Source: Planctomycetota bacterium (lineage in GTDB: Bacteria; Planctomycetota; UBA1135; GCA-002686595). From it: a DNA stretch of 5,506 bases. Position 1 is the stretch's first letter. Each line of letters opens with the position of its first letter. A model generated the notes under the pieces. It was not told where the DNA came from and did not search any database. It saw only the letters and a program-made list of their open reading frames with translations. The stretch is from positions 1 to 5,506 of the forward strand of contig WTJQ01000524.1 in assembly GCA_011524785.1 (NCBI GenBank), read 5' to 3'. Below, one piece after another: positions 1 through 5,181 of the stretch. A program made the translations under genes and the position numbers.

Positions 1-789
1 AAGGAGACCGATCCGGTCAGGCTCTTCGACCGCCTCTTCCGCGGCGGCGCCGACCTCGCAACGGCCGCGGACCGCAGCCGTCGTGCCCGCCGGCGCCGCA
101 GCGTCCTGGACCTCGTCCGCGCGGACGCGGCCGACCTCCGTAGGACCCTCGGCACCGAGGATCGCGCGGGCCTGGACCGCTACCTCGACAGCGTGCGCGA
201 GCTGGAGCGTCGCGTGGCGCTCGTCCAGCAGGAGCGCGTCGAGGCCGTGCCTGACAGCGCGCGCCCCGCGGACGTGCCCTCGGATCACTTCGCGCACCTG
301 CGCCTCCTCGCGGACCTCGTGGCGCTCGCGCTCGCCACGGACCGCACCCGGGTGGTCACGCTGCAGCTGGCCAACGAGGGCTCCAACCGCTCCTTCCCGG
401 AGCTGGACGTGAGCGAGGGTCACCACACCCTGTCCCATCATGGCGACGACCCGCTCAAGCTCGAGCCGATCGCCCGCATCGATCGGGCCTACCTCGGCGT
501 CTTCAAGCACCTCCTCGATCAGCTGAGCTCCGCCGGCGAGGGGGAGGGCAGCCTGCTCGATCACTGCGCGGCGCTCTACGGCTCCGGGATCGCCGACGGG
601 AACCGGCACGACCACGACGACCTGCCGCTCCTGCTCGCAGGGCGCATGGGGGGCGTGCTGCACCCCGGGCGGACCCTCGAGCTCCCTGCCGAGACCCCCC
701 TGGCCAACCTGCACCTCACCCTGCTCCACGGAATGGGCCTGCCGGTCGGCAGCTTCGCCGACGCGAGCGGGACGCTGGACACCCTCTGA
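1..789 (+). CDS. DUF1552 family protein, C-terminal part (5' end outside window)
   Basis: The reading frame is open from base 1 to the TGA at 787-789 and gives 262 residues with no start in the window. It matches the C-terminal part of the DUF1552 family as I remember it: a helical stretch SVLDLV...LDRYLDSVRELERRV (about residues 35-75), a helix with TDRTRVVTLQLANEGSNRSF (113-132), the His-rich motif GHHTLSHHGDD (140-150), YGSGIADGN-x-H (193-203) followed by LPLLLAG, and a final block TPLANLHLTLLHGMG. DUF1552 proteins are common in planctomycetes and myxobacteria, are usually exported, and are often encoded beside planctomycete-type cytochrome-domain (DUF1592/1588/1587) proteins. Such a partner would lie to the left and cannot be seen. 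The conserved His, Asp and Asn residues suggest metal binding, possibly in an alkaline-phosphatase-like fold related to DUF1501, but the substrate is unknown. The family call is firm; any function is inference. Confidence 0.88.
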   Translation, partial: KETDPVRLFDRLFRGGADLATAADRSRRARRRRSVLDLVRADAADLRRTLGTEDRAGLDRYLDSVRELERRVALVQQERVEAVPDSARPADVPSDHFAHLRLLADLVALALATDRTRVVTLQLANEGSNRSFPELDVSEGHHTLSHHGDDPLKLEPIARIDRAYLGVFKHLLDQLSSAGEGEGSLLDHCAALYGSGIADGNRHDHDDLPLLLAGRMGGVLHPGRTLELPAETPLANLHLTLLHGMGLPVGSFADASGTLDTL

Positions 790-808
790 GGGCGAGAGGG
801 AGTCGCGC

Positions 809-1645
809 CTAGGCGCGCCGTCTGCGGCTCGGCTGGCAGTGGGGACACAGGTACAGCCTGCGCGTCCCGACCTCGCTCCTCCGGATCCGGGCGCTGCATC
901 GCCGGCAGGGCTTGCCCGAGCGCCCGAAGACCGCGTGGCGGAAGCTGCGGCGGCGCTCGCCCAGCCGCTTCGCTTCGCGGACCTCGTCCGGGAGCTCGGT
1001 GATGCCGCCCGTTCGGTAGGACCTCCGCGTCACCTCGCGGATCTGGCGTGCCAGCAGCGCGACCGTCTCGTCGTCGAGGTCCTTCGGACGGGCCTCGGGG
1101 CGCAGCCCGGTGAAGAAGAGGATCTCGCTGCGGAGGTAGTTGCCGAGGCCCGCCACGAAGCTCTGGTCGAGGAGCAGGGCACCCAGGCTGCGTCCCGCGA
1201 AGCGCCGGTCGCGCAGGCGTCGCCGGATGCGTGCGGGCGTCGTGTCGCGGGCGAGCACGTCCGGACCGATGCGCGCCAGGAAGGGGTGCTGGTCGAGCTC
1301 GTGCTCCTCCAGGACCTCGATGTCCGACGCGCTGTACAGCAGGGCCCAGCGGTCGGCGGTCTCCAGCGCCACGCGCAGGCTGCGCCCGAGGTTGGGGGGC
1401 TTGCCCGCCGGGCAGATGCGCCAGACGCCGTAGAGCTGGTTGTGGGAGTAGAGGGAGAGCCCGTTCTCGAAGTGCGTGAGCAGCGCCTTGCCCCGGGGCT
1501 CGACCTCGAGCACCCGCTGGCCGCTGAGGACGCCCTCCTCCGGCTTGAGGCGCGGCAGCCCGAAGCGCACGCGCTCGACCCGCTGGTCGACCAGCACCTC
1601 GGCGAGGCGATCGGCGACGCGGCGGATCTCGGGTCCCTCGGGCAT
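809..1645 (-). CDS. nei: Endonuclease VIII (Nei), DNA glycosylase/AP lyase
   Basis: This 278-residue protein is a Fpg/Nei-family glycosylase that removes oxidised pyrimidines from DNA and cuts the abasic site by beta,delta-elimination. It begins MPEGPEIRR, giving the catalytic N-terminal Pro2 and Glu3 (precursor numbering). That fixes the start at 1645, although the frame is open a further 57 codons upstream. Lys53 in RGKALLTHF is the conserved catalytic lysine. LYSHNQLYGVWR (65-76) and LLYSASDIE (102-110) are typical of Nei rather than MutM/Fpg. The helix-two-turn-helix DNA-binding segment is LLLDQSFVAGLGNYL (157-171). The C-terminal zinc finger is C247-x2-C250-x16-C267-x2-C270, with Arg262 where the E. 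coli finger has its functional arginine. Length is normal (E. coli Nei is about 263 residues) and nothing is missing. The gene is convergent with DUF1552 (19 bp apart) and divergent from the CHRD gene. No clear Shine-Dalgarno or -10 element is seen before the ATG. Confidence 0.96.
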   Translation of the reverse strand: MPEGPEIRRVADRLAEVLVDQRVERVRFGLPRLKPEEGVLSGQRVLEVEPRGKALLTHFENGLSLYSHNQLYGVWRICPAGKPPNLGRSLRVALETADRWALLYSASDIEVLEEHELDQHPFLARIGPDVLARDTTPARIRRRLRDRRFAGRSLGALLLDQSFVAGLGNYLRSEILFFTGLRPEARPKDLDDETVALLARQIREVTRRSYRTGGITELPDEVREAKRLGERRRSFRHAVFGRSGKPCRRCSARIRRSEVGTRRLYLCPHCQPSRRRRA

Positions 1646-1733
1646 GGCTGTGGAGGGTTCGCCCCGGTGCCCGGGATGGATGCCATGCGGGCCGCGGACT
1701 CCAGACGGAGGCCCGCCTCCAGGCGTCTTGCGG

Positions 1734-1739
1734 TAGAAC
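1734..1739 (+). promoter_or_regulatory. Putative -10 element (TAGAAC) of a leaderless CHRD-gene transcript
   Basis: TAGAAC matches TATAAT at four of six positions and ends exactly 6 bases before the GTG at 1746, so transcription would begin at or beside the start codon. CTTGC lies at 1727-1731, two bases upstream, as it does at 4612-4616 before the DUF1569 gene. No recognisable -35 box is seen about 17 bases upstream. GGAG at 1740-1743 is only 2 bases from the GTG, too close for a normal Shine-Dalgarno. The call rests on position and on the same arrangement at three other genes. Confidence 0.42.
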
Positions 1740-1745
1740 GGAGAG

Positions 1746-2903
1746 GTGCGACAGCTCTTCGCCTTGATCCTGCTCCTCGCCCTGGGCCCCATGGCCCTGG
1801 CCGAGGTCCACGTCATGCGAGCGACCCTGAACGACCCGGTCGGCGTGAGCTCGGGCCTGGGTCAGGTGGAGGTGACGGTCAACGACGTCACGGGCCAGGT
1901 GACGCTCCACGGGAGCTACAGCGGTCTGGCCGGGACAGCCATCGACGCGCACCTGCACGAGCCTGCCGTCCTGGTGGTCCTGAACCACGACGGGGGCACC
2001 GCAGGCACCCTCTTCGGCGAGGCGGTCCTCAGCGCGACCGACATCGCGACCATCCTGGATGGCGACACCTGGATCATCGTCCACACGACCCAGAACCCGC
2101 TCGGTGAACTGCGCGGGGACGTGCTCTATCCGCGCGAGACGATCCCGTGCTTCGGGAACGGCTCGCAGAACGTGCCGGCGACCGCGAGCGCCGGCTTCGT
2201 CAGCGGCGGCGTGGAGGTCGATCGCACCACCGGCGCGGTGAGCGTGCGGGTGCCCTACGGGAATCTCTCCTTCCCGATCACCGGCGCGGTCCTCGGGCGA
2301 GGGGACCGCGGCGCGAACGGCCCGACCCTGCTGCAGCTGGCGTGGACCGGAGCCCAGGACGGCGTGCTCACGGGTGCGGGCACCCTCACGCCGGACCAGG
2401 CCCGCGACGTGGCGGACGGGTTCTCGTACGTGCAGGTCCTCACCAGCGGCTACCCACTGGGCGAGGTCCGGGGGCAGGTGCGGACCGCGTTCCTCGGGCG
2501 GCGCTACTGCGAGGCCGCGCCCACCTCCCTCGGGTTCGGTGGCTTCCTCATCGGAGTGGGGGACGCCGTGGCCTCGAGGAACGACGCGACCCTGCAGGCG
2601 TTCGACCTGCCTCCCAATCAGTTCGGCTTCTTCCTGGTGGGGACCGGCTCGGGCCAGGTCGCTCCGCTCGCGGGCAGCTCCGGGCGCCTCTGCCTGGGAG
2701 GAGCACCCCTCGCGCGCTTCGCCCCGCCCGTCATGAACACCGGGCCCTTCGGACGCCTGGATCTCGTCCTCGACCTGACGGCGCTGCCCTTCACCCCGCA
2801 GGTCGCCGTGCAGCCCGGGGACACCTGGAACTTCCAGGCGTGGTTCCGGGACGTGCCCGCGACCTCGAACCTGACCAACGCGATCACGGTCACCTTCCGC
2901 TGA
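1746..2903 (+). CDS. Secreted double-CHRD-domain protein with planctomycete-type C-terminal domain
   Basis: The 385-residue product begins with a signal peptide: MR, a hydrophobic stretch to about residue 17, and a likely signal peptidase I site at ALA-E (19/20). Two CHRD (chordin-like) domains follow, at about 22-128 and 135-247. Each ends in the family's NPxGE[LIV]RG-type motif (NPLGELRG at 117-124, YPLGEVRG at 236-243). The first keeps AHLHE (68-72) and VHT (112-114); the second is more diverged and lacks the HxH. Residues about 254-385 form a third domain with C255, LCLGG (305-309, C306) and WNFQAWFRD (341-349). I have seen this arrangement in secreted planctomycete proteins; C255 and C306 could form a disulfide. 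The GTG is chosen because an in-frame TAG sits at 1734-1736 and later starts would remove the signal peptide. It is probably extracellular or periplasmic. CHRD domains in bacteria have no established function, so none is assigned. Confidence 0.9.
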   Translation: MRQLFALILLLALGPMALAEVHVMRATLNDPVGVSSGLGQVEVTVNDVTGQVTLHGSYSGLAGTAIDAHLHEPAVLVVLNHDGGTAGTLFGEAVLSATDIATILDGDTWIIVHTTQNPLGELRGDVLYPRETIPCFGNGSQNVPATASAGFVSGGVEVDRTTGAVSVRVPYGNLSFPITGAVLGRGDRGANGPTLLQLAWTGAQDGVLTGAGTLTPDQARDVADGFSYVQVLTSGYPLGEVRGQVRTAFLGRRYCEAAPTSLGFGGFLIGVGDAVASRNDATLQAFDLPPNQFGFFLVGTGSGQVAPLAGSSGRLCLGGAPLARFAPPVMNTGPFGRLDLVLDLTALPFTPQVAVQPGDTWNFQAWFRDVPATSNLTNAITVTFR

Positions 2904-2962
2904 GGCGGGGGTCGCGGCGCGGGCAATCCCGGCCGGGCGTTGCGCGCTGGGGGAGCCGCCGG

Positions 2963-2968
2963 TACTCC
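2963..2968 (+). promoter_or_regulatory. Putative -10 element (TACTCC) of a leaderless DUF1080 transcript
   Basis: TACTCC ends exactly 6 bases before the ATG at 2975, within the 71-bp gap after the CHRD gene. It matches TATAAT only weakly (T, A and the T at position 4 aside), so on its own it would not be called. It is listed because its position matches the hexamers before three other genes in the window. GGGG at 2969-2972 is too near the ATG (2 bases) to be a good ribosome binding site. If correct, DUF1080 has its own start site rather than depending only on read-through from the CHRD gene. Confidence 0.3.
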
Positions 2969-2974
2969 GGGGAC

Positions 2975-3733
2975 ATGCGCACGACGACCTCCGCCCTCCT
3001 CGGGATCTCGGCCTCCCTGCTCACCCTCCTCGCCGCCGGATCGCGCGAGGACCTGCCCGCGGCCGTGATCGACGGCGAGGGCTGGCAGGAGCTGACCCTC
3101 GAGGACTTCGTCAACGTGAACGGCGACGCGACCACGTGGGCCCAGGAGGGCGGCTCGATCGTCTGCACCGGCAAGCCCCTGGGCGGAGCGCGGACCCAAG
3201 AGCCCTACGAGAACTTCGAGCTCGTCGTCGAGTGGAAGCACCACGCCCACGCGGGCAACTCCGGCCTCTTCCTCTGGTGTCCGGAGTCGGCCTTCACCGA
3301 CCTCCCCCCGGGAACCCTGCCGCGCAGCGGGATCGAGGTGCAGGTCCTGGACCTCGGGTACGAGGAGAACTGGGAGAAGGGTCACGACGGCAAGCCCTCG
3401 GGCTGGTTCACCAGCCACGGGGACGTGTTCCCGGTCGGGGCCTCCTCGATGACGGCCTTCACGCCCCAGATCGACTATCCGCGCGGCGAGGAGTCCTACC
3501 GGGTGGGCAATCCGAACAGCTCCCGCAGCTTCCCCACGGCGCGACGCGTCCGTCCCCACGGGGAGTGGAACCACTACTACGTGCGCGCGATCAACGGCGA
3601 GGTGCGCCTGTGGGTCAACGGGCGCGAGGTGAACGGGGGGCGCGACTGCCAGCCGGCCAGCGGCTACCTGGCCCTGGAGTCGGAGGGCTCGAAGATCGAG
3701 TTCCGGAACCTCCGGATCCGGCGACTTCCCTGA
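2975..3733 (+). CDS. Secreted DUF1080 / 3-keto-disaccharide hydrolase family protein
   Basis: The 252-residue protein begins with a short signal peptide (MRTTTSALLGISASLLTLLAAG, cleavage near residue 22) and then one DUF1080 domain, a concanavalin-like jelly roll. Family landmarks are WQELTLEDF (37-45), W55, YENFELVVEWK (78-88), NSGLFLW (95-101), GIEVQVLD (119-126), SHGDVFPVG (147-155), GEWNHYYVRAINGEV (196-210), LWVNG (212-216) and the C-terminal GYLALESEGSKIEFRNLRIRRL (230-251). Members are abundant in planctomycetes and Bacteroidetes; characterised ones hydrolyse 3-keto-glycosides made by oxidoreductases. No oxidoreductase is encoded nearby, so the substrate is unknown. The frame is open far upstream, but that part overlaps the CHRD gene and is a GC-driven shadow; the ATG at 2975 starts the signal peptide. 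There is no lipobox cysteine, so it is probably a soluble exported protein. It follows the CHRD gene on the same strand after 71 bp; co-transcription is possible but not shown. Confidence 0.9.
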   Translation: MRTTTSALLGISASLLTLLAAGSREDLPAAVIDGEGWQELTLEDFVNVNGDATTWAQEGGSIVCTGKPLGGARTQEPYENFELVVEWKHHAHAGNSGLFLWCPESAFTDLPPGTLPRSGIEVQVLDLGYEENWEKGHDGKPSGWFTSHGDVFPVGASSMTAFTPQIDYPRGEESYRVGNPNSSRSFPTARRVRPHGEWNHYYVRAINGEVRLWVNGREVNGGRDCQPASGYLALESEGSKIEFRNLRIRRLP

Positions 3734-3744
3734 TCTCAGCGCAA

Positions 3745-3783
3745 CCCACGCCCGCCCTGGACGTCAACCCGGGTGGGAGGGGG
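3745..3783. terminator. Imperfect GC-rich hairpin between convergent genes
   Basis: Bases 3745-3757 (CCCACGCCCGCCC) can pair with 3771-3783 (GGGTGGGAGGGGG), giving ten Watson-Crick pairs, one G-U and two mismatches around a 13-base loop. It lies just after the DUF1080 stop (3733) and before the end of the convergent DUF1801 gene (3806), where a terminator would be expected. There is no T-tract on either side and such pairing arises easily in GC-rich DNA, so this is a weak call. Confidence 0.22.
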
Positions 3784-3805
3784 TGGCGGTGGCTGGAGCA
3801 CGCGC

Positions 3806-4561
3806 TCAGCGGGTGCGTCGGGCCTTCTTGGTCGCCTTTGCGGCCTTCGACGCCTTGCGCGTCGCGGGCTTGCTGGAGGCAGCCTTCTTGGCGACCTTGC
3901 GCTTCGCGGCCTTCTTGCGGGCGGGTGCGACCTCGCCCTTGCCCGTGGCCTTCCGCGTTGCGGCCTTCTTCGTCGGCGCCTTCTTCGTGGCGGTCTTGCC
4001 CGCAGCCGCCTTCTTGCGGCTCGACGCGCGGCGCGGCCGCACCGTCCGCCCCTCCTCGTCGACCTCGACCCCGAGCTTGGCGGCCAGTCGAACGCGCTGC
4101 TTGCGGCTGCTGGCGGTCAGCATGCTCTCGTAGGCCTCCACGAACTTCGCGGCCTTCGCTCGCTTGATCGCCTTGGCAACGACCTTCAGGGGGACGCTCT
4201 CCAGGTCCTTCACGCGGACGCAGCCCGCGCCCATGTCGAGGCGCTGCCCGGTCGCCTTCCACTCCTCGACGAAGCGCTCCTTGCCGTCGGCGTCGCAGTA
4301 CACGCAGAAGAGGTAGATCCCGATGTGCTTCTTCTGCGACGCCAGGGACGCGAAGGGCAGCGGCTGGTCGGGATCGCAGTGGTAGCCCAGGGGGTACTCG
4401 GCGTGAGGCAGGTACCAGCCGATCATCCCGTACTGGATGCCCTCCTCGAACTCGGGCCCGATGTTGGCGTTGATGACCTCACGGATGGCCTCCAGGGCCT
4501 CGCGGCGGTCGTCCGGCAGCGATGCCAGGTAGGCCTCGACGGTGGTGGGCTTCTTGGGCAT
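3806..4561 (-). CDS. DUF1801 (YdhG-like) protein with Lys/Ala/Arg-rich histone H1-like tail
   Basis: The 251-residue product has two parts. Residues about 7-135 are a DUF1801/YdhG-type domain: VEAYLASLPDDRREALEAIREVI (8-30), FEEGIQYGMIGWY (38-50), QKKHIGIYLF (76-85) and the C-terminal GCVRVKDLESVPLKVVAKAI (113-132). DUF1801 alone is normally about 110-150 residues and has no firmly established biochemical role. After a linker (136-175), residues 176-251 are low complexity: by my count 31 of 76 are Lys or Arg and 22 are Ala, with one acidic residue, in repeated KKA/RKA/TKK units resembling histone H1 and bacterial H1-like (Hc1/AlgP-type) tails. Such tails bind DNA or RNA non-specifically, so a nucleoid or RNA association is inferred. 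ATG at 4561 begins the normal domain N-terminus MPKKPTTVEAYL. The gene is cytoplasmic by appearance (no signal peptide), divergent from the DUF1569 gene and convergent with DUF1080. The tail could alternatively be recently expanded low-complexity sequence without function. Confidence 0.88.
   Translation of the reverse strand: MPKKPTTVEAYLASLPDDRREALEAIREVINANIGPEFEEGIQYGMIGWYLPHAEYPLGYHCDPDQPLPFASLASQKKHIGIYLFCVYCDADGKERFVEEWKATGQRLDMGAGCVRVKDLESVPLKVVAKAIKRAKAAKFVEAYESMLTASSRKQRVRLAAKLGVEVDEEGRTVRPRRASSRKKAAAGKTATKKAPTKKAATRKATGKGEVAPARKKAAKRKVAKKAASSKPATRKASKAAKATKKARRTR
3809..4036 (-). repeat. Low-complexity coding repeat for the basic tail of the DUF1801 protein
   Basis: On the + strand the short unit GCCTTCTT recurs many times at irregular spacing (near 3833, 3881, 3908, 3961, 3979 and 4009), reading as AAGAAGGC, that is Lys-Lys-Ala, on the coding strand. 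The copies are imperfect and not in a fixed period, so this is a degenerate amino-acid-level repeat rather than a clean tandem array. It makes the gene prone to length change by slippage or recombination, and the tail length is likely to vary between relatives. Confidence 0.7.
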
Positions 4562-4567
4562 GGCCGG

Positions 4568-4573
4568 AGCCTA
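4568..4573 (-). promoter_or_regulatory. Putative -10 element (TAGGCT) of a leaderless DUF1801 transcript
   Basis: Read on the - strand, TAGGCT fits the pattern TANNNT and is separated by exactly 6 bases (CCGGCC, 4567-4562) from the ATG whose first base is 4561. No Shine-Dalgarno is seen: the bases just before the ATG are GGCTCCGGCC. No clear -35 box is visible. The spacing matches that at the CHRD and DUF1080 genes on the opposite strand. Confidence 0.42.
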
Positions 4574-4611
4574 GCGCGGGCGCGAACGGCCGGGGCGGGC
4601 GCGGGTCGGTG

Positions 4612-4624
4612 CTTGCACTATCGT
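4612..4624 (+). promoter_or_regulatory. Putative promoter element (CTTGC-AC-TATCGT) of a leaderless DUF1569 transcript
   Basis: TATCGT (4619-4624) matches TATAAT at four of six positions and ends 7 bases before the ATG at 4632, placing the transcript start at or next to the ATG. CTTGC at 4612-4616 sits two bases upstream of the hexamer, as before the CHRD gene at 1727-1731, and may be an extended -10 feature. The intervening GACGCCC holds no Shine-Dalgarno. The alternative GTG start at 4623 would fall inside this element, which favours the ATG. Confidence 0.45.
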
Positions 4625-4631
4625 GACGCCC

Positions 4632-5078
4632 ATGAAGGCCTCCCTCCTCGACGACGCGACCCGCGCCCAGCTCGCCGTGCGCGCCCAGCAGCTCACGGCC
4701 GAGGCCCGTCCCGCCTGGGGCCGCATGGGGGTGGTGGCCATGCTCAACCACCTCAACCTCTCCTTCCAGAGTGCGAGCGGCGAGCTCCGCCTCCAGCGCG
4801 CGCTGATCGGTCGCGTGTTCGGGGCCGTGGCCAAGCGGGTGTTCGTCCGGGGGGACGCAGCCTTCATGAAGAACGGGCCCACGGACCCGCAGCTGCTCCA
4901 GGAGGAGGGCGGGTTCGAGCCGGCGCTGGCCGAGCTCCTCGCGCGGCTCGACCGCTTCGCCCAGCCAGGGGGGATCGGCGAGCACCCCCACGCGTTCTTC
5001 GGGGCCCTGACCCGGGAGGAGTGGGGCTGGCTCATGGCCAAGCACGTGGACCATCACCTGCGGCAGTTCGGGGTCTGA
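4632..5078 (+). CDS. DUF1569 family protein (DinB-like four-helix fold)
   Basis: The 148-residue protein starts MKASLLDDATRAQLAVRAQQL and resembles DUF1569, a branch of the DinB/YfiT-like superfamily of four-helix-bundle proteins. Visible landmarks are a helix with WGRMGVVAMLNHLNLSF (29-45, containing His40), GPTDPQLLQEE (82-92), a second long helix FEPALAELLARLDRF (95-109), HPHAFFGALTREEWGWL (118-134) and the C-terminal HVDHHLRQFG (138-147). His40 with His138 and His142 could form the superfamily's three-His metal site. Members are about 150 residues, so it is full length. Some relatives are thiol-dependent (for example bacillithiol) transferases; the activity of DUF1569 is not established and none is assigned. 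No signal peptide is present, so it is probably cytoplasmic. A GTG at 4623 would add three residues (MTP); ATG at 4632 is preferred because of the -10-like element just upstream. It is divergent from DUF1801 across 70 bp and ends shortly before a strong hairpin. Confidence 0.85.
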   Translation: MKASLLDDATRAQLAVRAQQLTAEARPAWGRMGVVAMLNHLNLSFQSASGELRLQRALIGRVFGAVAKRVFVRGDAAFMKNGPTDPQLLQEEGGFEPALAELLARLDRFAQPGGIGEHPHAFFGALTREEWGWLMAKHVDHHLRQFGV

Positions 5079-5100
5079 CCGACGCATCCCCTCGAACGCG

Positions 5101-5136
5101 GAGCGGCCGCGCGCGGATGTCCGCGCGCGGCCGCTC
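5101..5136. terminator. Perfect 17-bp inverted repeat, putative bidirectional terminator
   Basis: Bases 5101-5117 (GAGCGGCCGCGCGCGGA) are the exact reverse complement of 5120-5136, with only TG between them, so at least a 15-16 bp stem with a 4-6 base loop would form in RNA from either strand. It lies 22 bases after the DUF1569 stop and 45 bases beyond the stop of the convergent lysine-rich gene, the expected place for a shared terminator. There is no T-run on either side, so it is not a classical intrinsic terminator; it may still stop transcription, act with Rho, or protect 3' ends. Confidence 0.65.
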
Positions 5137-5181
5137 GTGCATGGGGGCCGAGGCGCCAGCCTCGACGATCCCCAGCAGCCC

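Noticed and set aside
1646..1816. 57-codon N-terminal extension of nei
   Set aside because: Nei needs Pro immediately after the initiator Met as its catalytic residue, so an extended protein would be inactive. The extension also overlaps the CHRD start.
576..2084. Open frame of 502 codons on the - strand across nei and both neighbours
   Set aside because: It overlaps nei in another frame and runs antisense into DUF1552 and CHRD. Its translation is low-complexity Arg/Pro/Gly/Ala, typical of GC-rich shadow frames.
839..2107. Open frame of 422 codons on the + strand, antisense to nei
   Set aside because: nei is certain from its catalytic and zinc-finger motifs. This frame is its antisense shadow and continues into CHRD out of frame, with no recognisable domain.
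2928..2937. Palindrome CCCGGCCGGG between CHRD and DUF1080 as a terminator or operator
   Set aside because: It is only ten bases, with no loop and no T-tract, and is readily expected by chance in DNA of this GC content.
2147..2974. Upstream extension of the DUF1080 reading frame
   Set aside because: The extension lies inside the CHRD gene in another frame and is Arg/Gly/Pro-rich. The signal peptide starts at 2975.
2618..3574. Open frame of 318 codons on the - strand, antisense to CHRD and DUF1080
   Set aside because: It is antisense to two well-supported genes and has shadow-like composition and no motifs.
3809..4036. Repeated GCCTTCTT units as a CRISPR or non-coding tandem array
   Set aside because: The spacing is irregular, there are no spacers of constant length, and the units are simply Lys-Lys-Ala codons in an intact reading frame.
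3136..4167. Open frame of 343 codons on the + strand
   Set aside because: It overlaps DUF1080 out of frame and then runs antisense to the DUF1801 gene. No domain is seen.
4479..5087. Open frame of 202 codons on the - strand, antisense to DUF1569
   Set aside because: It covers the DUF1569 gene and the divergent promoter region. Its His/Gly/Pro/Leu-rich translation has no family resemblance.
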